From JAJEFO01 sp965221845 (GTDB lineage: Bacteria > Pseudomonadota > Alphaproteobacteria > Rhodobacterales > Rhodobacteraceae): a stretch of 64,000 nt of DNA. The stretch's first letter is position 1. The number at the start of each line of letters is the position of its first letter. A program made the position numbers and the translations under genes. The notes below the pieces were generated by a model. The model was not told where the DNA came from and ran no database searches. It worked only from the letters and a program-made list of their open reading frames with translations. The DNA is taken from contig OZ244919.1 in the NCBI GenBank assembly GCA_965221845.1, positions 2,170,001 through 2,234,000 of the forward strand, in the 5' to 3' direction. Below are positions 1-8,577 of the stretch, one piece after another.

Positions 1-662
1 CCGTCACGCATGCAGATGATGCGGTCGGCAACCCGGCGGATGTCGGACATGCGGTGCGAAATGTAGAGAATCGCGACGCCCTGTTCCCGAAGGCGGTCGA
101 CGAGCGCGAAGAGGCGGTTCGCCTCGGTCGCCGAAAGCGACGAGGTCGGCTCGTCCAGGATCAGGACCTTGGGCGCGCGGGCCATGGCGCGGGCGATCGC
201 GATCATCTGACGGTCGGCGACCGGGAGATCGGCCACGCGCGCTTTCATGTCCACGTCGATGCCCATCGAGGCGGCCACCTTGCGCGCCTCCTCCCGCAGC
301 TTGCTCTCGCGCACGAAGAAGCCGGAGCCCGCATCGACCAGGCGGTCGAGCATCAGGTTGCTGGCGACGTCCAGCCCGGGCACCACGCCGTCGCCGACCG
401 ACTGATGCACGGTCACGACGCCCCTCGAGACCGCGTCGGAGGCGTCCGCTGGCGAGAAGGCGGTTCCGGCAAGCTCCATCTCGCCGCCATCGGCGGCATG
501 GTGGCCGCAGATCACCTTGACGAGCGTGGACTTGCCGGCGCCATTCGCGCCCATGAGGGCCGTGACGGTCCCGGCTTCCAGCGATACGTCAACGCCGCGC
601 AAGACATGATTCGTGCCGAACGACTTGTTCAAGCCCCTTGCTTCAAGAACTCCTGACGGCAC
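1..662 (-). CDS. Sugar-type ABC transporter ATP-binding protein (3' end outside window)
   Basis: The visible 220 N-terminal residues form an ABC ATPase domain of the ribose/xylose (RbsA/XylG) class. Walker A reads GANGAGKST, Walker B reads VLILDEPTSSLS and the switch His lies in LYISHRM. The signature loop is degenerate (LPVADRQMIAIARA), as is common in this class. I infer the start from a GTG at 660-662, because the frame meets no ATG before the first conserved strand. The protein should energise inner-membrane uptake of a pentose-like solute. It is divergent from mtnK-mtnA, so methylthioribose is the likely substrate; that assignment is inference from context. A second ABC domain, if present, lies outside the window. 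Confidence 0.85.
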   Translation of the reverse strand, partial: MPSGVLEARGLNKSFGTNHVLRGVDVSLEAGTVTALMGANGAGKSTLVKVICGHHAADGGEMELAGTAFSPADASDAVSRGVVTVHQSVGDGVVPGLDVASNLMLDRLVDAGSGFFVRESKLREEARKVAASMGIDVDMKARVADLPVADRQMIAIARAMARAPKVLILDEPTSSLSATEANRLFALVDRLREQGVAILYISHRMSDIRRVADRIICMRD

Positions 663-682
663 GCATCGCCACTCCGCATCAC

Positions 683-705
683 GGCTGGACACAGCTATTC
701 CAGCC
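683..705. promoter_or_regulatory. Imperfect dyad between divergent ABC and mtnK genes
   Basis: The 131-bp divergent intergenic region contains GGCTGG at 683-688 and CCAGCC at 700-705, an inverted repeat with an 11-bp spacer. It is placed where a shared operator could sit. Short GC-rich dyads arise easily by chance in this genome, so the call is weak. Confidence 0.25.
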
Positions 706-793
706 AACCGGCGCAACAGTCAACCAGTTTGCCAATCGAGCGCCCTGATGATAGTCTCTCCCGGATCCCGGGCGCGCAAGACGGAAATTCACG

Positions 794-2053
794 ATGGCCG
801 AAAGCCGGCACTACGAGGCCTTGAGCGTCGAGACCCTGGCCGGCCGCCTGGGAGGGGTGGCGGGCATTGCGTCCGGGGTCGGCGGCAGCGCGTCTTCCTG
901 GAAGGTGCGGGAAGTCGGAGACGGCAATCTCAACCTCGTGTTCATCGTCGAGGGGGCGTCCGGGAAGGTCATCGTCAAGCAGGCGCTGCCCTACGTCCGG
1001 CTGATCGGCGAGAGCTGGCCGCTGCCGCTCTACCGCGCGTTCCACGAACACAACGCGCTGGTCCGCCAGGCCAGGCGCGCGCCCGGTTCGGTGCCTGAAG
1101 TCCTCCACTACGACGAGCCGCAGGCAATGATCGTGATGGAGTTCCTGGAACGCCACGTGGTCCTGAGGCGGAAGCTGATCGACGGCGAGCGCGTTGCAGG
1201 GCTTGCCTCCTTCGTGGGCAGGTTCTGTGCGCGAACCGCGTTTCGCGGCTCCGAGCTGTCGATGAAGAGCGCCGACAAGAAGGCCGACGTCGGCCTGTTC
1301 TCGGGCAACGTGGAGATTCCGGCCATCACCGAGGCGCTGGTGTTCACGGACCCGTACCATGACGCCGGAATGAACAGTCACACCGCGGGCCTTGACCCGG
1401 TCGTCGCCAGGCTGCGCGGCGACTCCGAGCTGAAGGCCAAGGCCCAGCGGATGCTGCAAAGGTTCGCCTCGAATGCGGAGACCATGGTGCATGGCGACCT
1501 GCATTCGGGCTCGATCATGTCGACGGAGACACGGTCGCGCGTCATCGATCCGGAATTCGCGCAGTACGGGCCGATGGGCTTCGACATCGGGATGCTGATC
1601 GCGAACTTCCTGATGGCCTACTTCAGCCAGCCCGCGCATCGCGGCGGCGACGCGGCTTCGTACCAGGAGTGGATACTGGACGTCGTCGCGGAAAGCTGTG
1701 CGGTGTTCGAGAACGAGTTCCGGCGGCTGTGGGCAACCGAGCGCAGCGGCATGCTTTACCCCAGGGCCCTCTTCGAGGATCAGGGGCACGACAGCATGCC
1801 CGCCTGCGAGGCGGTTCTGGCCGACATCTGGCGGGACGCCTGGTCGACATGCGGCATCGAGATGCACCGGCGCTGCCTGACGCTCGCCCACAACGCCGAC
1901 TTCGAGGAAATCGGGGACGTCGCGCTTCGCGCCCGGCTGGAGGCGCGCAACCTCATGATGGGCGCGGCCCTGGTCCATGCCGCCGGCGGCCTGGCCGGCG
2001 GCGCCGGCGTCTGCGACATGGCCCGATCGTTCAGTGAAAGGGACTTCCTGTGA
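794..2053 (+). CDS. mtnK: S-methyl-5-thioribose kinase
   Basis: This 419-residue protein phosphorylates methylthioribose to methylthioribose-1-phosphate in the cytoplasm, the entry step of methionine salvage. It has an aminoglycoside-phosphotransferase fold: a G-loop strand near residues 45-60 (VGDGNLNLVFIV), the catalytic loop VHGDLHSGSI near residue 235, and the metal-binding segment VIDPEFAQYGPMGFDIG. Length is normal for MtnK. The stop overlaps the GTG start of mtnA by 4 nt, so the two are translationally coupled. The neighbour gives the next enzyme of the pathway, which makes the assignment firm. Confidence 0.93.
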   Translation: MAESRHYEALSVETLAGRLGGVAGIASGVGGSASSWKVREVGDGNLNLVFIVEGASGKVIVKQALPYVRLIGESWPLPLYRAFHEHNALVRQARRAPGSVPEVLHYDEPQAMIVMEFLERHVVLRRKLIDGERVAGLASFVGRFCARTAFRGSELSMKSADKKADVGLFSGNVEIPAITEALVFTDPYHDAGMNSHTAGLDPVVARLRGDSELKAKAQRMLQRFASNAETMVHGDLHSGSIMSTETRSRVIDPEFAQYGPMGFDIGMLIANFLMAYFSQPAHRGGDAASYQEWILDVVAESCAVFENEFRRLWATERSGMLYPRALFEDQGHDSMPACEAVLADIWRDAWSTCGIEMHRRCLTLAHNADFEEIGDVALRARLEARNLMMGAALVHAAGGLAGGAGVCDMARSFSERDFL

Positions 2054-3153
2054 AAATCGACGGCAAGCACTACCGCTCGCTCTGGTGGAACGAGGGCGCG
2101 GGCGTCCTGGAGATCATCGACCAGCGCTGGCTGCCGCATGAATTGCGCATCCAGCGCGTCGCAACGATGCAGGGCTTCGCGGACGCCATCCAAGAGATGC
2201 GGGTGCGCGGCGCGCCGCTGATCGGCGCAACGGCCGCCTACGGCATGGCGCTGGCGATGGCCGACGATCCGTCGGACGACAGCCTGGAGGCCGCGTGGAC
2301 GCTGCTCGAGAGGACGCGGCCGACCGCGGTCAATCTCCGATGGGCGCTGGATCGCTCTCGCGCGGCGCTCCGCCCGCTTCCCGAAGCCGGCCGCGCGGCC
2401 GCGGCGCTGGCGCTGGCCCACGAGATCGCCGACGAAGACGTCGAGATCAACCGGCGGATCGGCGAGAACGGCCTGGCGCTGATCCGCGAGATCGCGGCCG
2501 GGAAACCGGCAGGCGAGCCCGTGCGCCTGCTGACCCACTGCAACGCGGGATGGATCGCCACGGTCGACTGGGGCACCGCCACGAGCCCGATGTACCAGGC
2601 GCATGACGCGGGCATACCGATCCATGTCTGGGTCGACGAGACGCGCCCGCGCAACCAGGGCGCGCTGACATCGTGGGAGCTTGGCGGCCACGGCATACCG
2701 CACACCTACATCACCGACAACGCGGGCGGGCACCTGATGCAGCGAGGCCAGGTCGACATGCTGATCACGGGCACCGACCGGACGACCCGGCGCGGCGACG
2801 TCTGCAACAAGGTCGGAACCTACCTCAAGGCGCTCGCGGCGCGCGACAACGGCGTGCCGTTCTACGTCGCCCTGCCGTCGCCCACCATCGACTGGACCGT
2901 CGATGACGGCGTGGCCGAAATCCCGATCGAGGAGCGCGACGCGCGCGAGACGACGCACGTCAGCGGCAGGACCGGCGCCGGCGAGATCGGCGCCGTCCAG
3001 GTCTGCCCGGACGGCACCCCCGGCGGCAACCCGGCATTCGACGTCACGCCCGGCCGCCTGGTCACCGGGCTGATCACCGAACGCGGCATATGTCCGGCGA
3101 CGCCCGGGGGACTGGCCGGCCTGTTCCCGGAGATGTCGCAGCCGGCGGAATGA
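2050..3153 (+). CDS. mtnA: S-methyl-5-thioribose-1-phosphate isomerase
   Basis: MtnA converts methylthioribose-1-phosphate to methylthioribulose-1-phosphate in the methionine salvage pathway. The 367-residue protein has family motifs MRVRGAPLIGATAAYGMA near residue 58, THCNAGWIATVDWGTA near residue 160 with the catalytic Cys, and LITGTDRTTRRGDVCNKVGT near residue 237 with the catalytic Asp. It begins at a GTG that overlaps the mtnK stop. Later salvage genes (mtnB, C, D) are not in the window, so the rest of the route is elsewhere or absent. The 197 bases that follow hold no gene I can support. Confidence 0.95.
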   Translation: MKIDGKHYRSLWWNEGAGVLEIIDQRWLPHELRIQRVATMQGFADAIQEMRVRGAPLIGATAAYGMALAMADDPSDDSLEAAWTLLERTRPTAVNLRWALDRSRAALRPLPEAGRAAAALALAHEIADEDVEINRRIGENGLALIREIAAGKPAGEPVRLLTHCNAGWIATVDWGTATSPMYQAHDAGIPIHVWVDETRPRNQGALTSWELGGHGIPHTYITDNAGGHLMQRGQVDMLITGTDRTTRRGDVCNKVGTYLKALAARDNGVPFYVALPSPTIDWTVDDGVAEIPIEERDARETTHVSGRTGAGEIGAVQVCPDGTPGGNPAFDVTPGRLVTGLITERGICPATPGGLAGLFPEMSQPAE

Positions 3154-3350
3154 ACGCGTTGGCGGACAGCCCGTGCAGCCGGGGACGCGACGCCAGGGCC
3201 ATCGAGCCAGCAGCGTCCCGTTGAAGGCCCGCGAGGTCCATAGCCCATGCCGCCGGACGGAAGGCCGGCAAGGACCGAGGCGACGGGCGGCGCTGCCGAC
3301 GGCCGGAACGAGTCCCTTGTCATTGCACGGCCGTTCTGACACCTGACGCC

Positions 3351-4631
3351 ATGGCCGCGCTGATCTTCCGGAACGCCCGATTGATCGATCCGGGAAAGGG
3401 GACCGACAGGAGCGGAACCCTGGGCGTCCGCGACGGCGTCATCGTCGGCCCGCAGGGCATGGACGACGCCGAGGAGGTCGACTGCGGCGGAAAGTGCCTG
3501 GCGCCCGGCATCATCGATGTAGGGGTCAAGGTCAGCGAACCCGGCGAGCGCCACAAGGAGAGCTTCCGCACCGCCGGCATGGCCGCCGCCGCGGGCGGCG
3601 TCACGACGATGGTCACGCGGCCGGACACCCTGCCGGCCATCGACACGCCCGAAGTCCTGGAATTCGTTCGCCGGCGCGCGAACGAGGCCGCGCCCGTCAA
3701 CGTCCTGCCCATGGCGGCATTGACCCGCGGCCGCGAGGGCCGGGAGATGGCCGAGATCGGGTTCCTGCTCGATGCGGGCGCCGTGGCGTTTTCCGACTGC
3801 GACCGCGTGGTCCGGAGCGTCCGGGTGTTCGCGCGCTGCATGACCTACGCGGCGTCGCTCGGCGCCCTCGTGATCGGGCATCCGCAGGAGCCGGAACTCT
3901 CCGCCGGGGCGTCCGCAACGAGCGGAAAGTTCGCGGCCCTCAGGGGGCTGCCGTCGGTCTCGCCGCTGGCCGAGCGGATGGGTCTTGACCGGGACATTGC
4001 CGTCGCCGAGATGTCGGGCGCGAGGTACCACGCCGACCAGGTGACCACGTCACATGCGCTCCGCCGCCTCGAAGGCGCCAAGCAGGCGGGGCTGGACGTC
4101 ACCGCCGGGATCTCGATCCACCACCTGACCCTCAACGAGTTCGACGTCGGCGACTACCGGACCTTCTTCAAGGTCAAGCCGCCGCTGCGCTCCGAGGATG
4201 ACCGGCTGGCCGCCGTGGACGCCGTGGCGAGCGGCCTGATAGACATCTTGAGCTCGATGCACACGCCGCAGGACGAGGAATCGAAGCGCCTGCCCTTCGA
4301 GGAGGCGGCATCGGGAGCCACAGGCCTCGAGACGCTTCTCCCCGCGGCGCTGCGCCTCGTTCACGGGGGGCATCTGGACATGCCGACGCTCTGGCGCGCC
4401 CTGTCGCTTTCGCCGGCGTCGCGGCTGGGACTGGCCGCAGGCCGCCTGAGCGCCGGCGCCCCGGCCGACCTGGTTCTCTTCGACCCCGACGCGCCGTTCG
4501 TGCTTGACCGGTTCAAGCTGCGCTCGAAGTCCAAGAACACGCCCTTCGACGAGGCCCGGATGCAGGGAAGGGTTCTCGGCACCTGGGTCGCGGGCCGGCG
4601 AACCGAGGCCCCGAACGGCCCGTCGGACTGA
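3351..4631 (+). CDS. Dihydroorotase-like protein lacking metal-binding histidines
   Basis: The 426-residue protein has the fold and length of class I dihydroorotase (PyrC). The signature that carries the two zinc ligands and substrate Arg (D-x-H-x-H-x-R-E-P-G) reads D-V-G-V-K-V-S-E-P-G at residues 56-65, so both His ligands and the Arg are replaced. HPQEPE near residue 178 and SSMHTPQDEESK near residue 300 remain. It is therefore probably a PyrC paralogue that supports aspartate transcarbamoylase rather than a catalyst; such proteins are known in Rhodobacterales. It lies upstream of plsY, a common alphaproteobacterial order, but no pyrB is adjacent. Expect annotation pipelines to call it pyrC. 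Confidence 0.85.
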   Translation: MAALIFRNARLIDPGKGTDRSGTLGVRDGVIVGPQGMDDAEEVDCGGKCLAPGIIDVGVKVSEPGERHKESFRTAGMAAAAGGVTTMVTRPDTLPAIDTPEVLEFVRRRANEAAPVNVLPMAALTRGREGREMAEIGFLLDAGAVAFSDCDRVVRSVRVFARCMTYAASLGALVIGHPQEPELSAGASATSGKFAALRGLPSVSPLAERMGLDRDIAVAEMSGARYHADQVTTSHALRRLEGAKQAGLDVTAGISIHHLTLNEFDVGDYRTFFKVKPPLRSEDDRLAAVDAVASGLIDILSSMHTPQDEESKRLPFEEAASGATGLETLLPAALRLVHGGHLDMPTLWRALSLSPASRLGLAAGRLSAGAPADLVLFDPDAPFVLDRFKLRSKSKNTPFDEARMQGRVLGTWVAGRRTEAPNGPSD

Positions 4632-4641
4632 AACGCTTGCC

Positions 4642-4661
4642 GCCGGCACGCCCGTGCCGGC
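4642..4661 (+). other. Intergenic hairpin before plsY
   Basis: GCCGGCAC at 4642-4649 pairs perfectly with GTGCCGGC at 4654-4661 around a 4-nt loop. No T-run follows, so this is not a classical terminator. It sits between the PyrC-like stop and the plsY start and could stabilise or attenuate the message. Confidence 0.35.
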
Positions 4662-4679
4662 CCCAGCAGGAGCCGGACG

Positions 4680-5291
4680 ATGCCGGAATTCGACGGCCCC
4701 ATGCCAGGACTCCTGATCACGGCCGTCCTGGCCTACCTGGCGGGATCGGTGCCCTTCGGCCTGCTCGTGTCGCGCGCGTTCGGCCTGCCCGACCCGCGCG
4801 GCATCGGATCGGGCAACATCGGCGCCACCAACGTCCTGCGCACCGGATCCGGGACCGCCGCCTTGACGACGCTGCTCCTTGACGCGGCAAAGGGCCTTGC
4901 CGCGGTCGTCGCCGCGAGAGCCCTTGTCGGCGAGGGCGCCGCGCAGGTTGCCGGGCTCGCGGCGTTTCTCGGGCATGTCTTTTCCGTCTGGCTCGGATTC
5001 AGGGGCGGGAAGGGCGTCGCGTCCCTGCTTGGCGTGCTGACGGGATTCAGCGTCACGGTCGGGCTCGCCGCGACGGCCGCCTGGCTCGTCGCCTTTCTCG
5101 TCTCGCGAATCTCCTCCCTGTCGGCGCTCGTGGCCGCGGCCTGCGCGCCGGCCGCGACGCTCCTGCTCGGGCAAGGCCGGCTGGTCGCGGCGACATCGTT
5201 CATGGCGGTCGTGGTCGCCTGGTCGCACCGCGCCAACATCCGGCGGCTGCTCGACGGCAACGAACCTCGCGTGACGCGGAAGGGCCCGTAG
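4680..5291 (+). CDS. plsY: Acyl-phosphate:glycerol-3-phosphate acyltransferase
   Basis: PlsY moves the acyl group from acyl-phosphate to glycerol-3-phosphate, giving lysophosphatidate, at the inner membrane. The 203-residue protein shows hydrophobic helices with the conserved loops YLAGSVPFGLLVSR (residues 18-31), GSGNIGATNVLR (about 43-54) and FRGGKGVAS (about 111-119), which form the glycerol-phosphate and acyl-phosphate sites. A probable ribosome-binding AGGAG lies about ten bases upstream of the ATG. Length is typical. Gene order with the PyrC-like neighbour is conserved in alphaproteobacteria. Confidence 0.93.
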   Translation: MPEFDGPMPGLLITAVLAYLAGSVPFGLLVSRAFGLPDPRGIGSGNIGATNVLRTGSGTAALTTLLLDAAKGLAAVVAARALVGEGAAQVAGLAAFLGHVFSVWLGFRGGKGVASLLGVLTGFSVTVGLAATAAWLVAFLVSRISSLSALVAAACAPAATLLLGQGRLVAATSFMAVVVAWSHRANIRRLLDGNEPRVTRKGP

Positions 5292-5367
5292 GCGCAGGCC
5301 CCTCCTCATGCCGCCGGACGCCCATGGGGCATTGTTCTCGGTCCCATGCCCGCGTAGCTTCTCCCTC

Positions 5368-6120
5368 ATGGAGTTCCAGGCAATGAAGGCGGCCCTAGAA
5401 TGGCAGATCGCGTGCGGCGCGGACGAGGCGGTGCTGGACTCGCCGGTCGACCGGACCGCGCCGCAGAAGGCCGCGAAGCCGCCCGGGCAGGCGACGGGCC
5501 GGGCGGCGGCGCCCGCGATCGATGCCGTCGCCGCGGCAAGAAGCGCGGCGGCGGCGGCGGCAGACCGCGCGACGCTCCGCGCGGCCATGGAAGCCTACGA
5601 GCACTGCGACCTCAAGCGCGGTGCAAGGCAGCTCGTGTTCTCCGACGGCAACGCCGATGCGCGGGTGATGATCGTCGGCGAGGCCCCGGGGCGGGACGAG
5701 GACATCCAGGGCCGGCCTTTCGTGGGGCGTGCGGGGCGGCTGCTTGACCTGATGTTCGGCCATATCGGCCTGTCGCGCGACTCGTCCGACAGGGAGAGCG
5801 CGCTCTACATCGCCAACGTGCTGCCCTGGAGGCCGCCGCAGAACCGCGACCCGAAGCCGGACGAAATGGCGATGATGCTGCCCTTTCTCGAGCGGCACGT
5901 CGAACTGGTCGATCCAGACCTGATCGTCGCCATGGGCAATCACGCGTGCCTGGCGCTTCTCGGGCAGCGCGGAATCACAAGGCTGCGTGGAACGTTCAGG
6001 ACGGCTCTCGGCAAGCCGGCGCTTCCGATGTTCCACCCTGCCTACCTCCTGCGCACGCCGGAAGCCAAGCGCGGGACATGGGCCGATCTCCTCAGCCTCA
6101 AGGACAGGCTCCGGACATGA
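5368..6120 (+). CDS. Uracil-DNA glycosylase, family 4/5-like
   Basis: This enzyme removes uracil from DNA to start base-excision repair. Motif 1 reads GEAPGRDEDIQGRPFVGRAG, the central segment IANVLPWRPPQNRDP is typical of family 4, and the C-terminal active-site loop is MFHPAYLLR. An Ala/Pro-rich linker fills residues 20-70, as in alphaproteobacterial homologues. The CxxC pair expected for a 4Fe-4S cluster is not evident; only one Cys lies before motif 1. I chose ATG 5368 because an upstream in-frame ATG (5308) adds 20 residues without a ribosome-binding site. The stop overlaps the next small ORF by 4 nt. Confidence 0.85.
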   Translation: MEFQAMKAALEWQIACGADEAVLDSPVDRTAPQKAAKPPGQATGRAAAPAIDAVAAARSAAAAAADRATLRAAMEAYEHCDLKRGARQLVFSDGNADARVMIVGEAPGRDEDIQGRPFVGRAGRLLDLMFGHIGLSRDSSDRESALYIANVLPWRPPQNRDPKPDEMAMMLPFLERHVELVDPDLIVAMGNHACLALLGQRGITRLRGTFRTALGKPALPMFHPAYLLRTPEAKRGTWADLLSLKDRLRT

Positions 6121-6323
6121 AAGCGCCTTCCCTCGCGAGCCTGCGCCAGTCCCGGGCGAGGGCGGCCCCGAGGCGGGAGACGGATCCGGCGATCGGGGCG
6201 GGCGCATCCGGCGCCATGCGCGCCGCGGCGCGCCCGCGCGGCCGCGGCGCGCCGGCCACGCCTTCCGGTCTCCGTCCCGGCGGCATCGACGGGGCCGCCG
6301 GGACGGAAAGGCGGCGTGCGTGA
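6117..6323 (+). CDS. Small basic protein coupled between UDG and moaB genes
   Basis: A 68-residue Arg/Ala/Pro-rich ORF starts with an ATGA overlap on the glycosylase stop and ends with a GTGA overlap on the moaB start. That double coupling is the main argument for it being real. No domain, membrane segment or signal peptide is visible and I do not recognise the family. It may only keep ribosomes moving between its neighbours, or the overlaps may be chance. Confidence 0.45.
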   Translation: MKAPSLASLRQSRARAAPRRETDPAIGAGASGAMRAAARPRGRGAPATPSGLRPGGIDGAAGTERRRA

Positions 6324-6862
6324 GCGGCATCGACGAGACGCGGCAGTTCGTGCCGGTCCGCATCGCCGTGCTGACCGTCAGCGACACGCGAAGCCGCGCG
6401 GAAGACCGTTCGGGAGACGTGCTCGCCGAGCGGGTCGGGGATTCGGGCCACGTCCTCGCGGCGCGCGGCATCGTGACCGATGACCGCGCCCGCATCGCGG
6501 CGCGGCTGCGGGAATGGAGCGAGCGGGACGACATCGACGCGATCATCTCGACAGGAGGCACCGGCCTGACCGGGCGCGACGTCACCGTCGAGGCGCACAG
6601 GGACGTCTACGAAAAGGAGATCGACGCGTTCGGCACGGTCTTCACGCAGGTCTCGATGAAGAAGATCGGCACCTCGGCCGTCCAGAGCCGCGCCTGCGGC
6701 GGCGTCGCGAACGGCACGTACCTGTTCGCGCTGCCCGGCAGCCCCGGCGCCTGCAGGGACGCCTGGGACGGGATTCTCGCCTTCCAGCTGGACCACCGCC
6801 ACCGGCCCTGCAACTTCGTGGAGATCATGCCACGACTCGAGGAAAGGACGCGGCGCGAATAG
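6320..6862 (+). CDS. moaB: Molybdenum cofactor biosynthesis protein MoaB/Mog family
   Basis: The protein belongs to the MoCF_biosynth family, which adenylylates molybdopterin in cofactor assembly. It has about 180 residues. The family motifs are VLTVSDTRSRAEDRSGDVL near the N-terminus, IISTGGTGLTGRDVT at the substrate loop near residue 77, and FALPGSPGACRDAWDGIL near residue 140. The GTG start at 6320 overlaps the previous stop. MoaB and MogA cannot be separated with certainty by eye; the acidic residue pattern and cytoplasmic, signal-less sequence fit MoaB in this gene order. Confidence 0.88.
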   Translation: MSGIDETRQFVPVRIAVLTVSDTRSRAEDRSGDVLAERVGDSGHVLAARGIVTDDRARIAARLREWSERDDIDAIISTGGTGLTGRDVTVEAHRDVYEKEIDAFGTVFTQVSMKKIGTSAVQSRACGGVANGTYLFALPGSPGACRDAWDGILAFQLDHRHRPCNFVEIMPRLEERTRRE

Positions 6863-6919
6863 CGCGTTCGGGCGCGCTCCGCCCTTCGTGTTTTGCCAAA
6901 CGCGCAGTTCGGCGGCATA

Positions 6920-8413
6920 ATGCCGGACGGATGCACTGAAACGGATGATGTCTTGCGATTCCTGAGACGCGCCCTTGCCGGCCTGTTCCTCCTGTCCGTG
7001 ACGCTCGGGCTCTTGGCCTATGCCGGGAGCATGGTGCGGGGGGCGCTCGAGGCGCGCCTTTCGGAGGAGCCGCGCCAGCGCCCGCAGCGGGAAAGGGTCT
7101 TCGCGGCAAACGTCGTCGCCGTCCAGCCGGAAACCGTACGTCCGGTGCTGTCGACTTTCGGCGAGGTCCGCGCACGGCGCACCCTCGCCCTGCGCGCATC
7201 GGCGGCGGGCGAGGTCATCTGGACATCCGACAGGCTCGAGGAAGGCGGAGAGGTCGAGGAGGGCGATCTCCTGATACTCATCGACCCGGTCGAGGCACAG
7301 TCGGCGCTCGACGCCGCGCGGGCCGACCTTTCCGAAGCCGAGGCCGACCTGCGTGACGCCCGGCGGCAGCGCGCGCTCGCCGAGGACGAAATCCTTGCCG
7401 CGCAGGACCAGGCGCGGCTGCGCGCGAACGGCCTCGAGCGCCAGAGGGACCTGCTGCAGCGCGGCGTCGGCTCCACCGCGGCCGTCGAGACCGCCGAGCT
7501 CGCGCTGTCCGCGGCGAACCAGGCCGTCCTGTCGCGCCGCCAGGCGGCGGCCAATGCCGAGGCCGGAATCGACCAGGCGAGAACGGCGCTTGAGCGTCGG
7601 CGGATCGCCCTTGCAGAGGCCGGGCGCAAGCTGGCGAACACCAGGATCGAGGCCGAGTTCGCGGGCGTCCTCAGCGACGTCGCGGTGGCCGAAGGCGGGC
7701 TGGTTTCCGCCGGCGAGACCCTCGCCCGGATCATCGACCCTGCCAGGCTGGAGATCGCGTTCCGCGTCTCGACGCCCCAGCACGCGCGCCTGCTCAACGA
7801 AGGCGGGCGCCTGATCGGCGCGGACGTCACCGCCTCGATCGACATGTTCGGCGCGGATCTCGAAGCGTCCGGCAGGATCAGCCGCGAAGGCGCGGCCGTG
7901 GGGGCCGGCCAGACCGGACGGCTGCTGTTTGCGCACCTGGACGACGCATCCGGGTTCCGGCCGGGGGACTTCGTGGGCGTCCGCGTCACGGAGCCGCCCC
8001 TCGAGCGTGCGGTCCGGCTTCCCGCGAGCGCGGTCGACGCGGCTGGAACCGTGCTCGTCGTCGGGGAGGAGGACAGGCTCGAAGTCGCGGCGGTGCAGGT
8101 CCTGCGCACCCAGGACGACGACGTCCTTGTCCGCGCCCCGGGCCTTGCCGGACGCGAGGTCGTTGCGGAGCGGACACCGCTGCTCGGGGCCGGGATCCGC
8201 GTCCGGCCCGTGCGTCGGGACGGAGAACGGCCGGATGCAGGCGCGCCGGATCTCCTCGCGCTGGACCCCGAACGGCGCGCAAGGCTCGTCGCGTTCGTGG
8301 AGAGCAGCCCTTTCATGCCGGACGAAGCGAGAAAGCGCGTCCTGGCGGCGCTCAGGAAGGACAAGGTCCCTGCCAGGATGGTCGAACGCATCGAGAGCAG
8401 GATGGGAGGCTGA
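6920..8413 (+). CDS. RND efflux periplasmic adaptor (membrane fusion protein)
   Basis: The adaptor of a tripartite RND exporter is anchored in the inner membrane. An N-terminal membrane segment (AGLFLLSVTLGLLAYAG) precedes a lipoyl/barrel-sandwich domain split around a long coiled-coil hairpin (residues about 110-230, rich in Ala, Glu, Arg and Gln). A beta-barrel and a membrane-proximal domain follow. The start is unsure: ATG 6920 is given, but TTG 6953, giving a protein beginning with RFLRRAL, matches the usual N-terminus of homologues. The C-terminal 60 residues (DLLALDPERRARL and after) form a helical extension. The RND pump gene follows after 164 bp. Confidence 0.88.
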   Translation: MPDGCTETDDVLRFLRRALAGLFLLSVTLGLLAYAGSMVRGALEARLSEEPRQRPQRERVFAANVVAVQPETVRPVLSTFGEVRARRTLALRASAAGEVIWTSDRLEEGGEVEEGDLLILIDPVEAQSALDAARADLSEAEADLRDARRQRALAEDEILAAQDQARLRANGLERQRDLLQRGVGSTAAVETAELALSAANQAVLSRRQAAANAEAGIDQARTALERRRIALAEAGRKLANTRIEAEFAGVLSDVAVAEGGLVSAGETLARIIDPARLEIAFRVSTPQHARLLNEGGRLIGADVTASIDMFGADLEASGRISREGAAVGAGQTGRLLFAHLDDASGFRPGDFVGVRVTEPPLERAVRLPASAVDAAGTVLVVGEEDRLEVAAVQVLRTQDDDVLVRAPGLAGREVVAERTPLLGAGIRVRPVRRDGERPDAGAPDLLALDPERRARLVAFVESSPFMPDEARKRVLAALRKDKVPARMVERIESRMGG

Positions 8414-8577
8414 GGTGCCGAACCGCCCGCCAGGGGAGCGCCGCCGGGAAGGCTGCGGGATCCGCGCCGCGCGGCCCCGCGGCCCGGAATCCCTGCGGCG
8501 CGTCCGCGCCTCGGCACCGGGCCTGCGCGCTTCATGCGACGCCGGGCCCGGGCCCGCCCTTGCGGGGAGGCCGCGCG

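Noticed and set aside
695..1978. Long minus-strand open frame opposite mtnK
   Set aside because: Arg/His/Pro-rich shadow of a well-conserved kinase gene; no family resemblance.
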